Part shown: positions 7,894 to 14,596 of the stretch, piece after piece
How the letters are laid out: every line of letters starts with the position of its first letter
How positions within the stretch are numbered: the first letter of the stretch is position 1
Source of the DNA: an uncultured Lachnospiraceae bacterium
Lineage (GTDB): Bacteria; Bacillota; Clostridia; Lachnospirales; Lachnospiraceae
NCBI GenBank assembly: GCA_947591115.1
Contig: CANQCX010000005.1
Coordinates: 1 to 22,819 of the forward strand
Direction of reading: 5' to 3'
Length of the DNA stretch: 22,819 nucleotides
Program-made: the position numbers and the translations under genes
Notes under the pieces: model-generated
Told to the model about the DNA's origin: nothing
The model's input: the letters and a program-made list of their open reading frames with translations, nothing else
The model's database searches: none

Positions 7894-9313
7894 CTTCTAT
7901 CCCGCCCTTCGGCGATAATCCATAAATTTCAAGCTCCATGTCCTTACACTTTGCCATTTCCGAAAGAACGCCGCCGGTAATCCGCTCTCCGGGTACCAGT
8001 ATGGGGATTCCGGGCGGATAAAGATAGAGATACGACGCCGCAATCCTGCCTTTGGCCGCCTCCGGCATAAGCTCCTCCCGCGGGGCATCCTGCGCCTCCG
8101 CGATTTCCAGCACCTTTTCCTGCTCATGGTATAGCTGCTCCGGCTTCCAGCTCCCCCGTCGGTTTTCTTCTTCCTCCGGCGAACATGCCGCATCGATTTC
8201 CAGCAGCGCCTCCGCCAGACGGTCAAAGCCTTCCGCCGTATCCATCATACTGGATAACGCCAGCACATATCCACCGGAAACCATTTCCATCTGCAGCCGG
8301 TATTTCTTTAACAGCAGATCATACAGGCTTTTTCCGGTCAATCCCGACCTCCCTGTCATGATCCGTATTTTTGATTCATCTATATCATATGCTTCCTTTT
8401 TTGAAAAATCCGATTTTCCCGTCGTCTTAAGAAAACGAAGCCGCTCTGTTTTCCGGTAAAAGTCCGAAAGCCGGCTTTGGTATTCTTCAAATAAGGAATC
8501 CTTCCTCTCCTCCAACAGGCGGATGCAGGCATCCATCCCCGCCATAAACAGATAGGACGGCGAGCTGGTTTCAAAGATATCCAGACGGCGTTCTATTTCT
8601 CTCTCATTGACGCGGTCTGTTCCTATGTGCAGCAGCGCCGTCTGGGTAAAGGACGGCAGCGTTTTATGCAGACTTTGTATGACGATATCCGCTCCGAGCC
8701 GGACGGCGCTTTCCGGAAAATAAGGCGAAAGTCCAAAATGCGCGCCATGCGCCTCGTCTACGATCAGCGGGATTTCGTACTCATGCGTAATCTGCGCAAT
8801 CGCGCGGACATCGGACACTACTCCGTCATAGGTCGGCGAAGTAATCACAACGGCTTCTATGTCGGCAATCGTTTTCGCACAAACCGCGGCTTCCAGCTTC
8901 TGCCTGACGCTTTCCGGCGGAATCTGCCCCTGTATTCCGGCTTCGGTAATACAGGGATAGAGATAATCCACTGCCAATTCATTCAGATATGCGGCATGGT
9001 ACGCCGATCTGTGGCAGTTGCGCGCAAGTAAGATCCGCTTCCTTCTTCCTGCCGTCGCGCAGATTGCCGCCAGAATCCCGCAGGTACTTCCGTTTACCAG
9101 ATAAAAGCTCCGTTTGGCGCCGTATAACCGCGCCGCCCGCTCCTGCGCCTCCTTCAGGATGCCGCTTGCGTGGTGCAGATCGTCAAAACCATCGATTTCG
9201 GTAATATCCATTTCATATGGATTCCACTGCACAATGGACTGGCGTTTATGCCCCGGCATATGAAACGGATAAATTCCCTCGTGTATGTAATTTGCCAGCT
9301 TTTCCTCCAGCAA
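7877..9313 (-). CDS. Orn/Lys/Arg decarboxylase family protein (YaaO type)
   Basis: A 478-aa PLP-dependent decarboxylase of fold type I, short form like Bacillus YaaO. Motifs in order: HMPGHKR (18-24), DGFDDLHHASGILKEAQ (41-57), NGSTCGILA (74-82), DEAHGAHFG (186-194) with the PLP-nitrogen-binding Asp, and SLHKTLPSFTQ (214-224) with the Schiff-base lysine at about K217. It should decarboxylate lysine, arginine or ornithine to a polyamine precursor; which one cannot be told. The start is a TTG with GGAGG about 9 nt upstream; no in-frame ATG gives a full conserved N-terminus. It lies 42 bp after the AbiEii-like gene and 54 bp before the kinase gene, matching the decarboxylase-tmk-yaaQ-yaaR order of Bacillus apart from the kinase. 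Confidence 0.9.
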   Translation of the reverse strand: MLEEKLANYIHEGIYPFHMPGHKRQSIVQWNPYEMDITEIDGFDDLHHASGILKEAQERAARLYGAKRSFYLVNGSTCGILAAICATAGRRKRILLARNCHRSAYHAAYLNELAVDYLYPCITEAGIQGQIPPESVRQKLEAAVCAKTIADIEAVVITSPTYDGVVSDVRAIAQITHEYEIPLIVDEAHGAHFGLSPYFPESAVRLGADIVIQSLHKTLPSFTQTALLHIGTDRVNEREIERRLDIFETSSPSYLFMAGMDACIRLLEERKDSLFEEYQSRLSDFYRKTERLRFLKTTGKSDFSKKEAYDIDESKIRIMTGRSGLTGKSLYDLLLKKYRLQMEMVSGGYVLALSSMMDTAEGFDRLAEALLEIDAACSPEEEENRRGSWKPEQLYHEQEKVLEIAEAQDAPREELMPEAAKGRIAASYLYLYPPGIPILVPGERITGGVLSEMAKCKDMELEIYGLSPKGGIEVVNFS

Positions 9314-9355
9314 TTTGAGCTTCCTCCGTTTTCCGCTGATTTCATCCGAAAGCCG

Positions 9356-10267
9356 TTATCCGAGAAATCTTCCCAGCTCCGGCATCCAGTCGTCAAAAAA
9401 GATTTCATTTTTGCACAACGCTGTCCAGATCGGCCTTGCAAAGCTAAGAAACCGATCCAATACCTCCGTCCATGCCTCCTGCGGCTGGTGGTTCCTTTTC
9501 CGGTACTGCTCCCAGCGCTTTTTCATATAAGTATACTCACGATATTCTTCTACTTGAGAAATCCTCTGGATACGCAGTACGCGCGGCTCCTTCTGCACGC
9601 GCATACCCATTTCTTCCATAATATGGCGTCCGCTGATCGGCTGTGTCTTTAAAATCTGGTCTACCACATCATAAGACTTCATGTCGGCGATCAGCTCTAA
9701 TTTTTTCATGATTTCAAAAAAATGTTCGCTCAGGCGGTTTTCCGGAGAATACGTGTACAAGGTTATGGGTTTACGGGCGTCCATAAAAAGAGAAAACGCC
9801 CGCTTCTCCGGCCGCAGGTTCTTTCCTGAAAGCCTGCGGATGCGTATGACAAGCGGCACCTGCATATCGCAAAACATACCTGTGAGATCCCATTCGCAGC
9901 CGTTGTCCTTAAATTCAGAGGTTCCTTCCCACTGCACGCCATGCACACGCTCCTTCAAAAACAGCTCCTCCAGCATATGCGCCGCCATTTCCGCTGACAG
10001 CTGCTGCCCGGGCACCTGCTTTTCCTCCGGAATCCGTTTCTCACTTTCCAGATAACAGAATTCCAGACGCTCCTCCCTGCTGCTTTGATACTGCTCCAAA
10101 CCGATTGCGTAATCATTGACCATCCACAGGCTTTCGCCATACTCCGATTGATAAATTCTCTGTAAAATCTCTTCGATCAGGTAGCCGCGAAGAAGATTCG
10201 CAAACGGGATCGAGAGGGCAAGGCTCTTTTCTTTTAATTCGGCGGCAGCGTTTACGCCAACTTTCAT
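9356..10267 (-). CDS. AbiEii-like protein lacking nucleotidyltransferase motifs
   Basis: A 303-aa protein whose layout resembles AbiEii/AbiGii-type toxins of type IV systems. The N-terminal helix IPFANLLRGYLIEEILQRIY (20-39) corresponds to the segment before the catalytic site. The PLVIRIRRLSG (138-148) and ITLYTYSPENRLSEHFFEIM (168-187) segments match the later core. However, where the family has its KGG..L motif this protein reads LWMVNDYAIGLE (47-58), no RxxxDID-type motif follows, and the usual RMRDFYD region is reduced to DMKSYDVVDQ. It is therefore probably catalytically inactive or repurposed. The ATG at 10267 (GGAG 10 nt upstream, TAATG overlap with the previous stop) is preferred to a GTG at 10276 whose ribosome site would be too close. 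The match is by pattern memory only, so the family call is moderate. Confidence 0.55.
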   Translation of the reverse strand: MKVGVNAAAELKEKSLALSIPFANLLRGYLIEEILQRIYQSEYGESLWMVNDYAIGLEQYQSSREERLEFCYLESEKRIPEEKQVPGQQLSAEMAAHMLEELFLKERVHGVQWEGTSEFKDNGCEWDLTGMFCDMQVPLVIRIRRLSGKNLRPEKRAFSLFMDARKPITLYTYSPENRLSEHFFEIMKKLELIADMKSYDVVDQILKTQPISGRHIMEEMGMRVQKEPRVLRIQRISQVEEYREYTYMKKRWEQYRKRNHQPQEAWTEVLDRFLSFARPIWTALCKNEIFFDDWMPELGRFLG

Positions 10268-10896
10268 TACAGCCACACTCCAATCAAATTCTGCACCTTT
10301 TTTACTACCTTGCGTTCTTTGGCATATTCGATCAAAACAGAAATATCCTTGTCCTCATCCCTGATATAGGACTGTATCGCTTCTTTGAACGTGTCGCGCT
10401 CCATTTTGCTTTCATATTTCAGGCAGTCGCATATCATCCGCTCTTTATCATAAATGCGGAACGCGTACCCGTCTATGGTAATGGAGGAGGCGCCGATCTC
10501 CAGAGCCTCCGGCTCCGTATAATACGGAATGATCTTAGGATAATCCATATGGAACCGAGACTTTGAAGTATTCTTGTCCACCGCGAGCCTCCACCCGTAC
10601 GGCTTCTGCGAAATGTAGCCGTATGCATACAGCGCGCTTTCCATACACAGCAGCGCATCCGGAAACAGTTTTGCGATCAGCTCTTCCTCGGTAAAACGGT
10701 CGATCCGGTCGGTATAATATCCGTTTTTAATGCGCACCAACTCGCCGCTTTCCACAAAACCCAGAATCCTTCGATAATCGATTCCCAGTTTACTCAGTTG
10801 TTCTCTCTTTACAATCCCTCCGTTTTGATCGATCTGCGTGACGATCTGTTCCAGTATTTCGGAGGACGCCTTTGATTGCTTGTAGGTTACTGACAT
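10267..10896 (-). CDS. AbiEi-like winged-helix regulator/antitoxin homologue
   Basis: A 209-aa protein. Residues about 12-66 form a winged-helix-like region (GGIVKREQLSKLGIDYRRI, then GYYT). A middle segment (LCMESALYAYGYISQKPYGW) and a C-terminal block (TIDGYAFRIYDKERMICDCLKY) are typical of AbiEi-family antitoxins. Canonical AbiEi represses its own promoter and neutralises AbiEii. It overlaps the AbiEii-like gene by one base (TAATG), the expected antitoxin-first order. The ATG at 10896 is chosen because GGAG lies 7 nt upstream; a TTG 21 nt earlier is poorer. Its own promoter faces away from the neighbouring unknown gene, and a repeated 9-mer lies between the two start sites. Whether it controls that repeat is inference. 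Confidence 0.7.
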   Translation of the reverse strand: MSVTYKQSKASSEILEQIVTQIDQNGGIVKREQLSKLGIDYRRILGFVESGELVRIKNGYYTDRIDRFTEEELIAKLFPDALLCMESALYAYGYISQKPYGWRLAVDKNTSKSRFHMDYPKIIPYYTEPEALEIGASSITIDGYAFRIYDKERMICDCLKYESKMERDTFKEAIQSYIRDEDKDISVLIEYAKERKVVKKVQNLIGVWL

Positions 10897-10933
10897 TTTT
10901 CCGCTCCATAAAAACAATAGTGGTATTTATTTC

Positions 10934-10962
10934 ATTTTATCGTTCTTTTTCTCTTTCGTCAA
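10934..10962 (-). promoter_or_regulatory. Promoter of the AbiE-like pair
   Basis: On the minus strand, TTGACG (10962-10957) and TAAAAT (10939-10934) are 17 bp apart, with the start codon about 38 bp downstream of the -10. It is back to back with the promoter of the divergent 170-aa gene; the two -35 boxes are 14 bp apart. Sequence prediction only, but both spacing and hexamers are good. Confidence 0.6.
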
Positions 10963-10968
10963 TGCTTC

Positions 10969-11000
10969 TTTTGTCGTTGAAAACCGGTAAATTTTGTCGT
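10969..11000 (+). promoter_or_regulatory. Direct repeat operator candidate (2 x TTTTGTCGT)
   Basis: TTTTGTCGT occurs at 10969-10977 and 10992-11000, 23 bp apart (about two helical turns). The last T of the first copy is the first base of the -35 box, and the last T of the second copy is the first base of the -10 box of the rightward promoter. The first copy also fills most of the gap between the two divergent -35 boxes. A protein bound here would touch both promoters. A related TTTTGTCT lies at 11023. The regulator is unknown; the AbiEi-like protein and the 170-aa protein are the obvious candidates. Confidence 0.5.
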
Positions 11001-11005
11001 ATAAT
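10977..11005 (+). promoter_or_regulatory. Promoter of the 170-aa unknown gene
   Basis: TTGAAA (10977-10982) and a consensus TATAAT (11000-11005) are separated by exactly 17 bp, about 48 bp before the ATG at 11053. This is a strong match to a vegetative promoter and is overlapped by two copies of a 9-bp repeat. Confidence 0.7.
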
Positions 11006-11052
11006 TTCATCAGGACATCACATTTTGTCTTTTATGTCTGACAGGAGGTTTT

Positions 11053-11565
11053 ATGGAACGCTCATCGTCTTTACGGAAAAATCCTTCGCGGGAAACCTGT
11101 GAAGGAATCATTAAGCGCATACTCATGACCGAGGTCTTAGAGCATGGCGGCAACCGCCATTTCCATTCGGCGTCGGATTTTATGGGTTACTTCGAATCCC
11201 TCTATCCCGCTTCGGATGCGCTGACCAAACAGGTGCAGCGCGCCATCAAGGCGCTCAATATGCCGAAGGATGAAAACGGCTGTTTTATCGTCAACAAGAC
11301 GATCGCGCAGTTGGATCAGGAAAAGGAAATCTCCCGCCTTTTTGCCGAGGGCAACGTAACGGTGGATGAAATGGAAAATTATGAGACGGTGTTTCTTTCC
11401 GCAGAAGCTCATCTAAAGAAATATCTGATCCATACTTTGGAGGAGTCCGAAACGTTTCAGGGAAAGTTCCTAACCATTCTGGAAACCTCTAATGGTTTGA
11501 TAATTTACACACAAAATAAAAAACAGTTGCTCATTTTGCTAAATAGTCTGATAATTAACCCCTGA
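11053..11565 (+). CDS. Unknown 170-aa protein, possible ArgR-like winged helix
   Basis: I do not firmly recognise this protein. It is soluble, with no membrane segment or signal. Residues about 18-77 have the length and pattern of an ArgR-type winged-helix domain: two helices, then LTKQVQRAIKALNMPKDENGCFIV where ArgR has its recognition helix and wing. The end (FLTILETSNGLIIYTQNKKQLLILLNSLI region) loosely resembles the last strand and helix of the ArgR C-terminal domain, but the middle is too short. A DNA-binding regulator is a reasonable guess, not a finding. The ATG has AGGAGG at 11043-11048, a short 4-nt spacing. It has its own promoter and a hairpin terminator, so it is monocistronic and divergent from the AbiE-like pair. 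Confidence 0.65.
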   Translation: MERSSSLRKNPSRETCEGIIKRILMTEVLEHGGNRHFHSASDFMGYFESLYPASDALTKQVQRAIKALNMPKDENGCFIVNKTIAQLDQEKEISRLFAEGNVTVDEMENYETVFLSAEAHLKKYLIHTLEESETFQGKFLTILETSNGLIIYTQNKKQLLILLNSLIINP

Positions 11566-11586
11566 TTTTTCTATGTCGAAAAAAGT

Positions 11587-11625
11587 AAATCCGACAACAT
11601 TATTTCAGATAATATTGTCGGATTT
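11587..11625. terminator. Bidirectional hairpin terminator
   Basis: A 17-bp stem with one mismatch (arms 11587-11603 and 11609-11625) closes a 5-nt loop TTCAG. On the plus strand it is followed by a T-rich run (TATTTGTTTTG), and on the minus strand by ACTTTTTTCG. It lies between the convergent 170-aa gene and the carboxypeptidase gene and can serve both. Confidence 0.75.
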
Positions 11626-11631
11626 TATTTG

Positions 11632-11661
11632 TTTTGTCGTTTATGTTGTCTTTTTTGTCGT
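11632..11661 (+). repeat. Second pair of TTTTGTCGT repeats
   Basis: TTTTGTCGT recurs at 11632-11640 and 11653-11661, 21 bp apart, just beyond the terminator of the 170-aa gene. The 15-mer at 11632-11646 differs at one base from TTTTGTCTTTTATGT at 11023-11037 upstream of that gene. The gene is thus bracketed by related repeats. No promoter of convincing quality is seen here. Confidence 0.6.
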
Positions 11662-11683
11662 TTTCTGCGTCCTAATTGGTCGT

Positions 11684-13090
11684 TTAATGAAAGAGAATAT
11701 CTTTCTTTTTGCGTTTTTTCCGTTTCTTTTTCTTAATGATCCGAAACCGTTCCCGCCGATCCTTCTGAACGCTCATCTTATGGCGGATCACATAAAAATT
11801 ATCGTAAACCTTCTTTCCGAGGAAAACAAGTCCGATCCCGATCAGAAGAATGAGCAGGATTACCAGAATCGCAGCCGGCCGCACCTTTACCACTTTTACT
11901 CCGGGACTTTCGGCTGCGTCTTTTTCATGAAAGGAAGGTTTCTCGACCACAGCTTTGGTTGTTATAATCCTTATGCTTCCAACCGTTCTGTCCGCATAGG
12001 TGTATCTTAACGCGGCGATCCCGCTGTCCTGCTGCTTCGTGTCCAGTTCGAACGATGCATCCGCAAACGAAGCGGTTTTCGGAAGCACAATATAAGCGTC
12101 TTCATCCAACGTAACAAACGGCTGCGACGTATTCAGCACACCGGTGTTTTTCTGCTGATCCTGTACAATGCTTTCCTCATTATCCGCGATCCGGAACGTC
12201 TGGAAATTGTCAAAGCAATAATCCAGCAGCGTTCGGGTGTCTGTCCAATGATCCGGCGAATGGGCGTTCATGACCACGCATACCAGCGTCAGTCCGTTCT
12301 TCTCCGCAAATGTAACCAGCGTGCTTTGTGCCGCGTTGGTATATCCGGTTTTCCCTCCCGTACAGTAATCATACAGGTATTTGGAAGTCTGGTACGGGTA
12401 CAGCATTTTATGATGGTTATGACATGGGAACGCCTCATCCTTCTTATTGGTCGGTGGAATCGTATATGCTTTTGTTCCCGTAATAATGCGGAAATCTTCA
12501 TTTTTATATGCCTCCGACGAAATCAGAGCCATATCATACGCGCTTGTCCAATGGTTTTCGTCCGGCAGTCCGTTCGCATTATTAAAATGCGTATCGGTGC
12601 AGCCGATCTCCTGCGCCTTTTGATTCATCATTTCAATAAAGGTACTGTAATCGCCGCCAAGCTTTGTCCCTACATGCTCCGCCGCCGCGTATGCACATTC
12701 ATTTGCGGATTCCAGCATAACGGCATACAGGCATTGCTCCATCGTAAGCTGCTCGTCCAGATCCCTCGCAATATGAGAAGTATCTCCCTCGTTTTTAAAT
12801 ACCGCATCCGCCGAAAAGGTAACCGTCTCATCCAGCGTACAATTCTCCAGCGCAAGCATAGTCGTCATGATCTTGGTAATGCTCGCCGGATACAAATGCT
12901 CATGGCTGTTCCTTTCATACAGAACCGCTCCGGAATTGACCTCCATTACAACCACGCTGGGCGAGGCAACCTGCGGTCCCTCCGGCCAATATTGATCGGC
13001 TTTTACCACCTCTGTCTTTGCCGATAAAAAACAGCAGATGCCAAGCAGCAGGGAAAGCATCCCCTTTCGCTTTTTGTTTTGTTCTTTCAT
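11684..13090 (-). CDS. D-alanyl-D-alanine carboxypeptidase (low-molecular-weight PBP, DacF/PBP5 type)
   Basis: A 468-aa serine peptidase (S11) that trims the terminal D-Ala of peptidoglycan stem peptides outside the membrane. It has a signal sequence (about residues 10-29). All three active-site motifs are intact: S70-ITK73, S128-AN130 and K247-TG249. A beta-rich C-terminal domain follows (about 318-380), then a transmembrane anchor (about 406-424) and a very basic cytoplasmic tail (KKKKRKKRKKK). The anchor is a true membrane span rather than the amphipathic helix of classical PBP5. The start at 13090 has AGGAG and a signal peptide right behind it; a longer frame to 13189 would run across the promoter. 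It is convergent with the 170-aa gene and divergent from trmB. Confidence 0.93.
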   Translation of the reverse strand: MKEQNKKRKGMLSLLLGICCFLSAKTEVVKADQYWPEGPQVASPSVVVMEVNSGAVLYERNSHEHLYPASITKIMTTMLALENCTLDETVTFSADAVFKNEGDTSHIARDLDEQLTMEQCLYAVMLESANECAYAAAEHVGTKLGGDYSTFIEMMNQKAQEIGCTDTHFNNANGLPDENHWTSAYDMALISSEAYKNEDFRIITGTKAYTIPPTNKKDEAFPCHNHHKMLYPYQTSKYLYDYCTGGKTGYTNAAQSTLVTFAEKNGLTLVCVVMNAHSPDHWTDTRTLLDYCFDNFQTFRIADNEESIVQDQQKNTGVLNTSQPFVTLDEDAYIVLPKTASFADASFELDTKQQDSGIAALRYTYADRTVGSIRIITTKAVVEKPSFHEKDAAESPGVKVVKVRPAAILVILLILLIGIGLVFLGKKVYDNFYVIRHKMSVQKDRRERFRIIKKKKRKKRKKKDILFH

Positions 13091-13121
13091 TCGTTCTCTC
13101 CTAACTATCCCCCATTTCTGT

Positions 13122-13150
13122 ATTATAAGCTTAGCAAATCCTTCTTTCAA
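13122..13150 (-). promoter_or_regulatory. Promoter of the carboxypeptidase gene
   Basis: On the minus strand, TTGAAA (13150-13145) and consensus TATAAT (13127-13122) are separated by 17 bp, about 31 bp before the chosen ATG at 13090. Its position inside the longer reading frame supports the shorter start. Confidence 0.7.
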
Positions 13151-13218
13151 GAAATTTCTTCTTATTGTATGCGGATTTCCGCTTTTCATCCGGATAAGCG
13201 CCTTTTTGGCGGTCGGAC

Positions 13219-13247
13219 TTGCCTCTTTTGCCCTTTTTGATTACAAT
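13219..13247 (+). promoter_or_regulatory. Promoter of trmB
   Basis: TTGCCT (13219-13224) and TACAAT (13242-13247) are 17 bp apart, 33 bp before the trmB ATG. The -35 is imperfect. Prediction from sequence only. Confidence 0.45.
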
Positions 13248-13280
13248 AATCTAAAAATGCACGATCAGAAAGGGGAAAAA

Positions 13281-13937
13281 ATGAGACTTCGCAATATTCC
13301 GGGTGCGGATGAAATTGTATCAAACAGCAGCTTCTGTATACAGCAGCCAGAAGAAAATAAGGGAATGTGGGCACAGTTTCTTGGCAATTCCTATCCCATT
13401 CATATTGAAATCGGAATGGGAAAGGGCCGCTTTCTCATGGATCTGGCTGCTCAAAATCCCAAGATCAACTACCTCGGCATAGAACGCTATACCAGCGTGC
13501 TGCTGCGCGCCGTCCAGAAAATGGAGCTGCTTCCCCTCCCGAATCTTCATTTTTTGTGTGCGGACGCCGCCATGCTTCCCAATCTGTTTGCCGAGGGGGA
13601 GGTTGACTGCATTTACCTTAATTTTTCCGATCCATGGCCAAAAGAACGTCACGCCAAACGCCGGCTGACCTCTCCGGAATTTTTGAACCGCTATGATCAG
13701 GTGCTCTCGCCAAATGGCAGAATTGAATTTAAAACGGACAATCAAGCGCTGTTTTCCTACTCTCTGGAAGCGATCCAAAACTCCCCCGTATGGAAACTGG
13801 ACGCATTTACCAAAGACCTGCACCATGACCGGATCATGGGAGAAGGGAATATCATGACCGAATATGAGGAAAAATTCTCAAGCCGCGGAAACCCAATTTA
13901 TAAGCTGGTTTCCTCTCGCTCCTCTGAACTTGGCTAA
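13281..13937 (+). CDS. trmB: tRNA (guanine(46)-N7)-methyltransferase TrmB
   Basis: A 218-aa SAM-dependent enzyme that makes m7G46 in the variable loop of tRNA. Motifs: EIGMGKGRF (43-51, SAM motif I), GIERY (66-70), and the family signature NFSDPWPKERHAKRRL (114-129), with FKTDN further on. Length matches bacterial TrmB. The start at 13281 has AAGGGG shortly upstream; an ATG 24 nt earlier and a longer open frame to 13038 would extend into the promoter and the opposing gene. It appears to be a single-gene unit. A weak hairpin follows its stop codon. Confidence 0.96.
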   Translation: MRLRNIPGADEIVSNSSFCIQQPEENKGMWAQFLGNSYPIHIEIGMGKGRFLMDLAAQNPKINYLGIERYTSVLLRAVQKMELLPLPNLHFLCADAAMLPNLFAEGEVDCIYLNFSDPWPKERHAKRRLTSPEFLNRYDQVLSPNGRIEFKTDNQALFSYSLEAIQNSPVWKLDAFTKDLHHDRIMGEGNIMTEYEEKFSSRGNPIYKLVSSRSSELG

Positions 13938-13979
13938 CGAAAATTTTCGGTAATTTTCGCCAAAAAATCAAATTCTTTT

Positions 13980-14049
13980 TTGGAAACTTTTTTCATTGAC
14001 AGCCTTTATTTTTGTTACTATAATATTTTTATCTATTAAACGTTTCCAA
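13980..14049. repeat. Inverted repeat flanking the 125-aa gene promoter
   Basis: TTGGAAAC (13980-13987) and GTTTCCAA (14042-14049) are exact 8-bp inverted copies. One lies just upstream of the -35 and the other in the untranslated leader between the start point and the ribosome site. They could be paired operator half-sites or chance. Confidence 0.35.
13996..14024 (+). promoter_or_regulatory. Perfect consensus promoter of the 125-aa gene
   Basis: TTGACA (13996-14001) and TATAAT (14019-14024) are separated by exactly 17 bp. This is a full consensus sigma-A promoter and the strongest in the window. The predicted leader is about 40 nt and carries AGGGGG before the ATG, so high expression is likely unless it is repressed. 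Confidence 0.85.
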
Positions 14050-14072
14050 CAAAATAAAAAGGGGGATATTTT

Positions 14073-14450
14073 ATGGAAACTTATATCAAACCTTCTGTTT
14101 TATGCAGTGAAGATTCTTTCGAAGGAGTGTTTGCCGCCAGCGGCGCAAATTGCCTGAGCGTTACCTCGTGGTTGGACGGAACGGACGGAAGCGGAGTTTA
14201 CCGCATTGTCTTCCGCGTAGAGCATACCGGACATCAGTCTTACGGACAGACGATCGTTGCAACCATGTCCACCAGCTTTACGGTTGTCGAGACACCGGGC
14301 GATGTTACCTCAAGCGTATCCGGCAATGTGATCACTCTTACCCGCAACAATCAGTTAAATGATACCGGACTTACTGAGATCTGGGTAAAAATGAGCGCGG
14401 CAACACAGCCGACGGTCGTAAGCGTTACTGCAACAGAATGTGTTCACTAA
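14073..14450 (+). CDS. Short protein with EGVFAASG leader-like N-terminus, function unknown
   Basis: A 125-aa protein with no transmembrane segment. It opens with YIKPSV, then EGVFAASGANC (17-27). My recollection is that short clostridial proteins of unknown function often start with a similar Y-x-KP ... EGVYAASG segment, which looks like a leader or processing region. The remainder (28-125) is rich in Thr, Ser and Val and predicted beta-sheet (VTSWLDG, GVYRIVFRVEHTGHQSYGQT, SVSGNVITLTRNN). Cysteines are at 11, 27 and 123. It stands alone between a perfect promoter and a strong terminator, implying an abundant product. No maturase, peptidase or dedicated exporter gene is adjacent apart from the MFS gene beyond the terminator. 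Secretion, processing and function are all unknown. Confidence 0.75.
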   Translation: METYIKPSVLCSEDSFEGVFAASGANCLSVTSWLDGTDGSGVYRIVFRVEHTGHQSYGQTIVATMSTSFTVVETPGDVTSSVSGNVITLTRNNQLNDTGLTEIWVKMSAATQPTVVSVTATECVH

Positions 14451-14455
14451 AAAAT

Positions 14456-14486
14456 TTCGGGTCTGTTTTCAGACCCGAATTTTTTT
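14456..14486 (+). terminator. Strong rho-independent terminator
   Basis: A 10-bp GC-rich stem TTCGGGTCTG/CAGACCCGAA (14456-14465 and 14470-14479) with a TTTT loop is followed by seven T residues (14480-14486). It starts six bases after the stop of the 125-aa gene and isolates it from the transporter gene. Confidence 0.92.
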
Positions 14487-14596
14487 GTCCCTTTTCTGAA
14501 TGGTAAGTCTGGTCGAAGCCCTGTCTGATTTGGTATGCACCCCGATAGGTATGGTTGGTTTTTTATTCTCCAAAAAGAGATGGCGGAACAAATATA

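Noticed and set aside
12248..13027. 259-codon plus-strand frame opposite the D-Ala-D-Ala carboxypeptidase
   Set aside because: The opposite strand has all three active-site motifs; this frame has none and is Arg/Ile-rich shadow sequence.
13038..13280. N-terminal extension of TrmB
   Set aside because: It would cover the divergent promoter region and opposing gene start; the conserved TrmB N-terminus begins at 13281 with its own ribosome site.
13938..13981. Hairpin after trmB (CGAAAATT/AATTTTCG) as a terminator
   Set aside because: The 8-bp stem is AT-rich and the T-run lies about 13 nt away, so it does not fit a standard terminator; it may still slow polymerase.
14035..14048. Catabolite-responsive element in the 125-aa gene leader
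   Set aside because: Three of eleven specified positions do not match the consensus; kept only as a side note in a finding.
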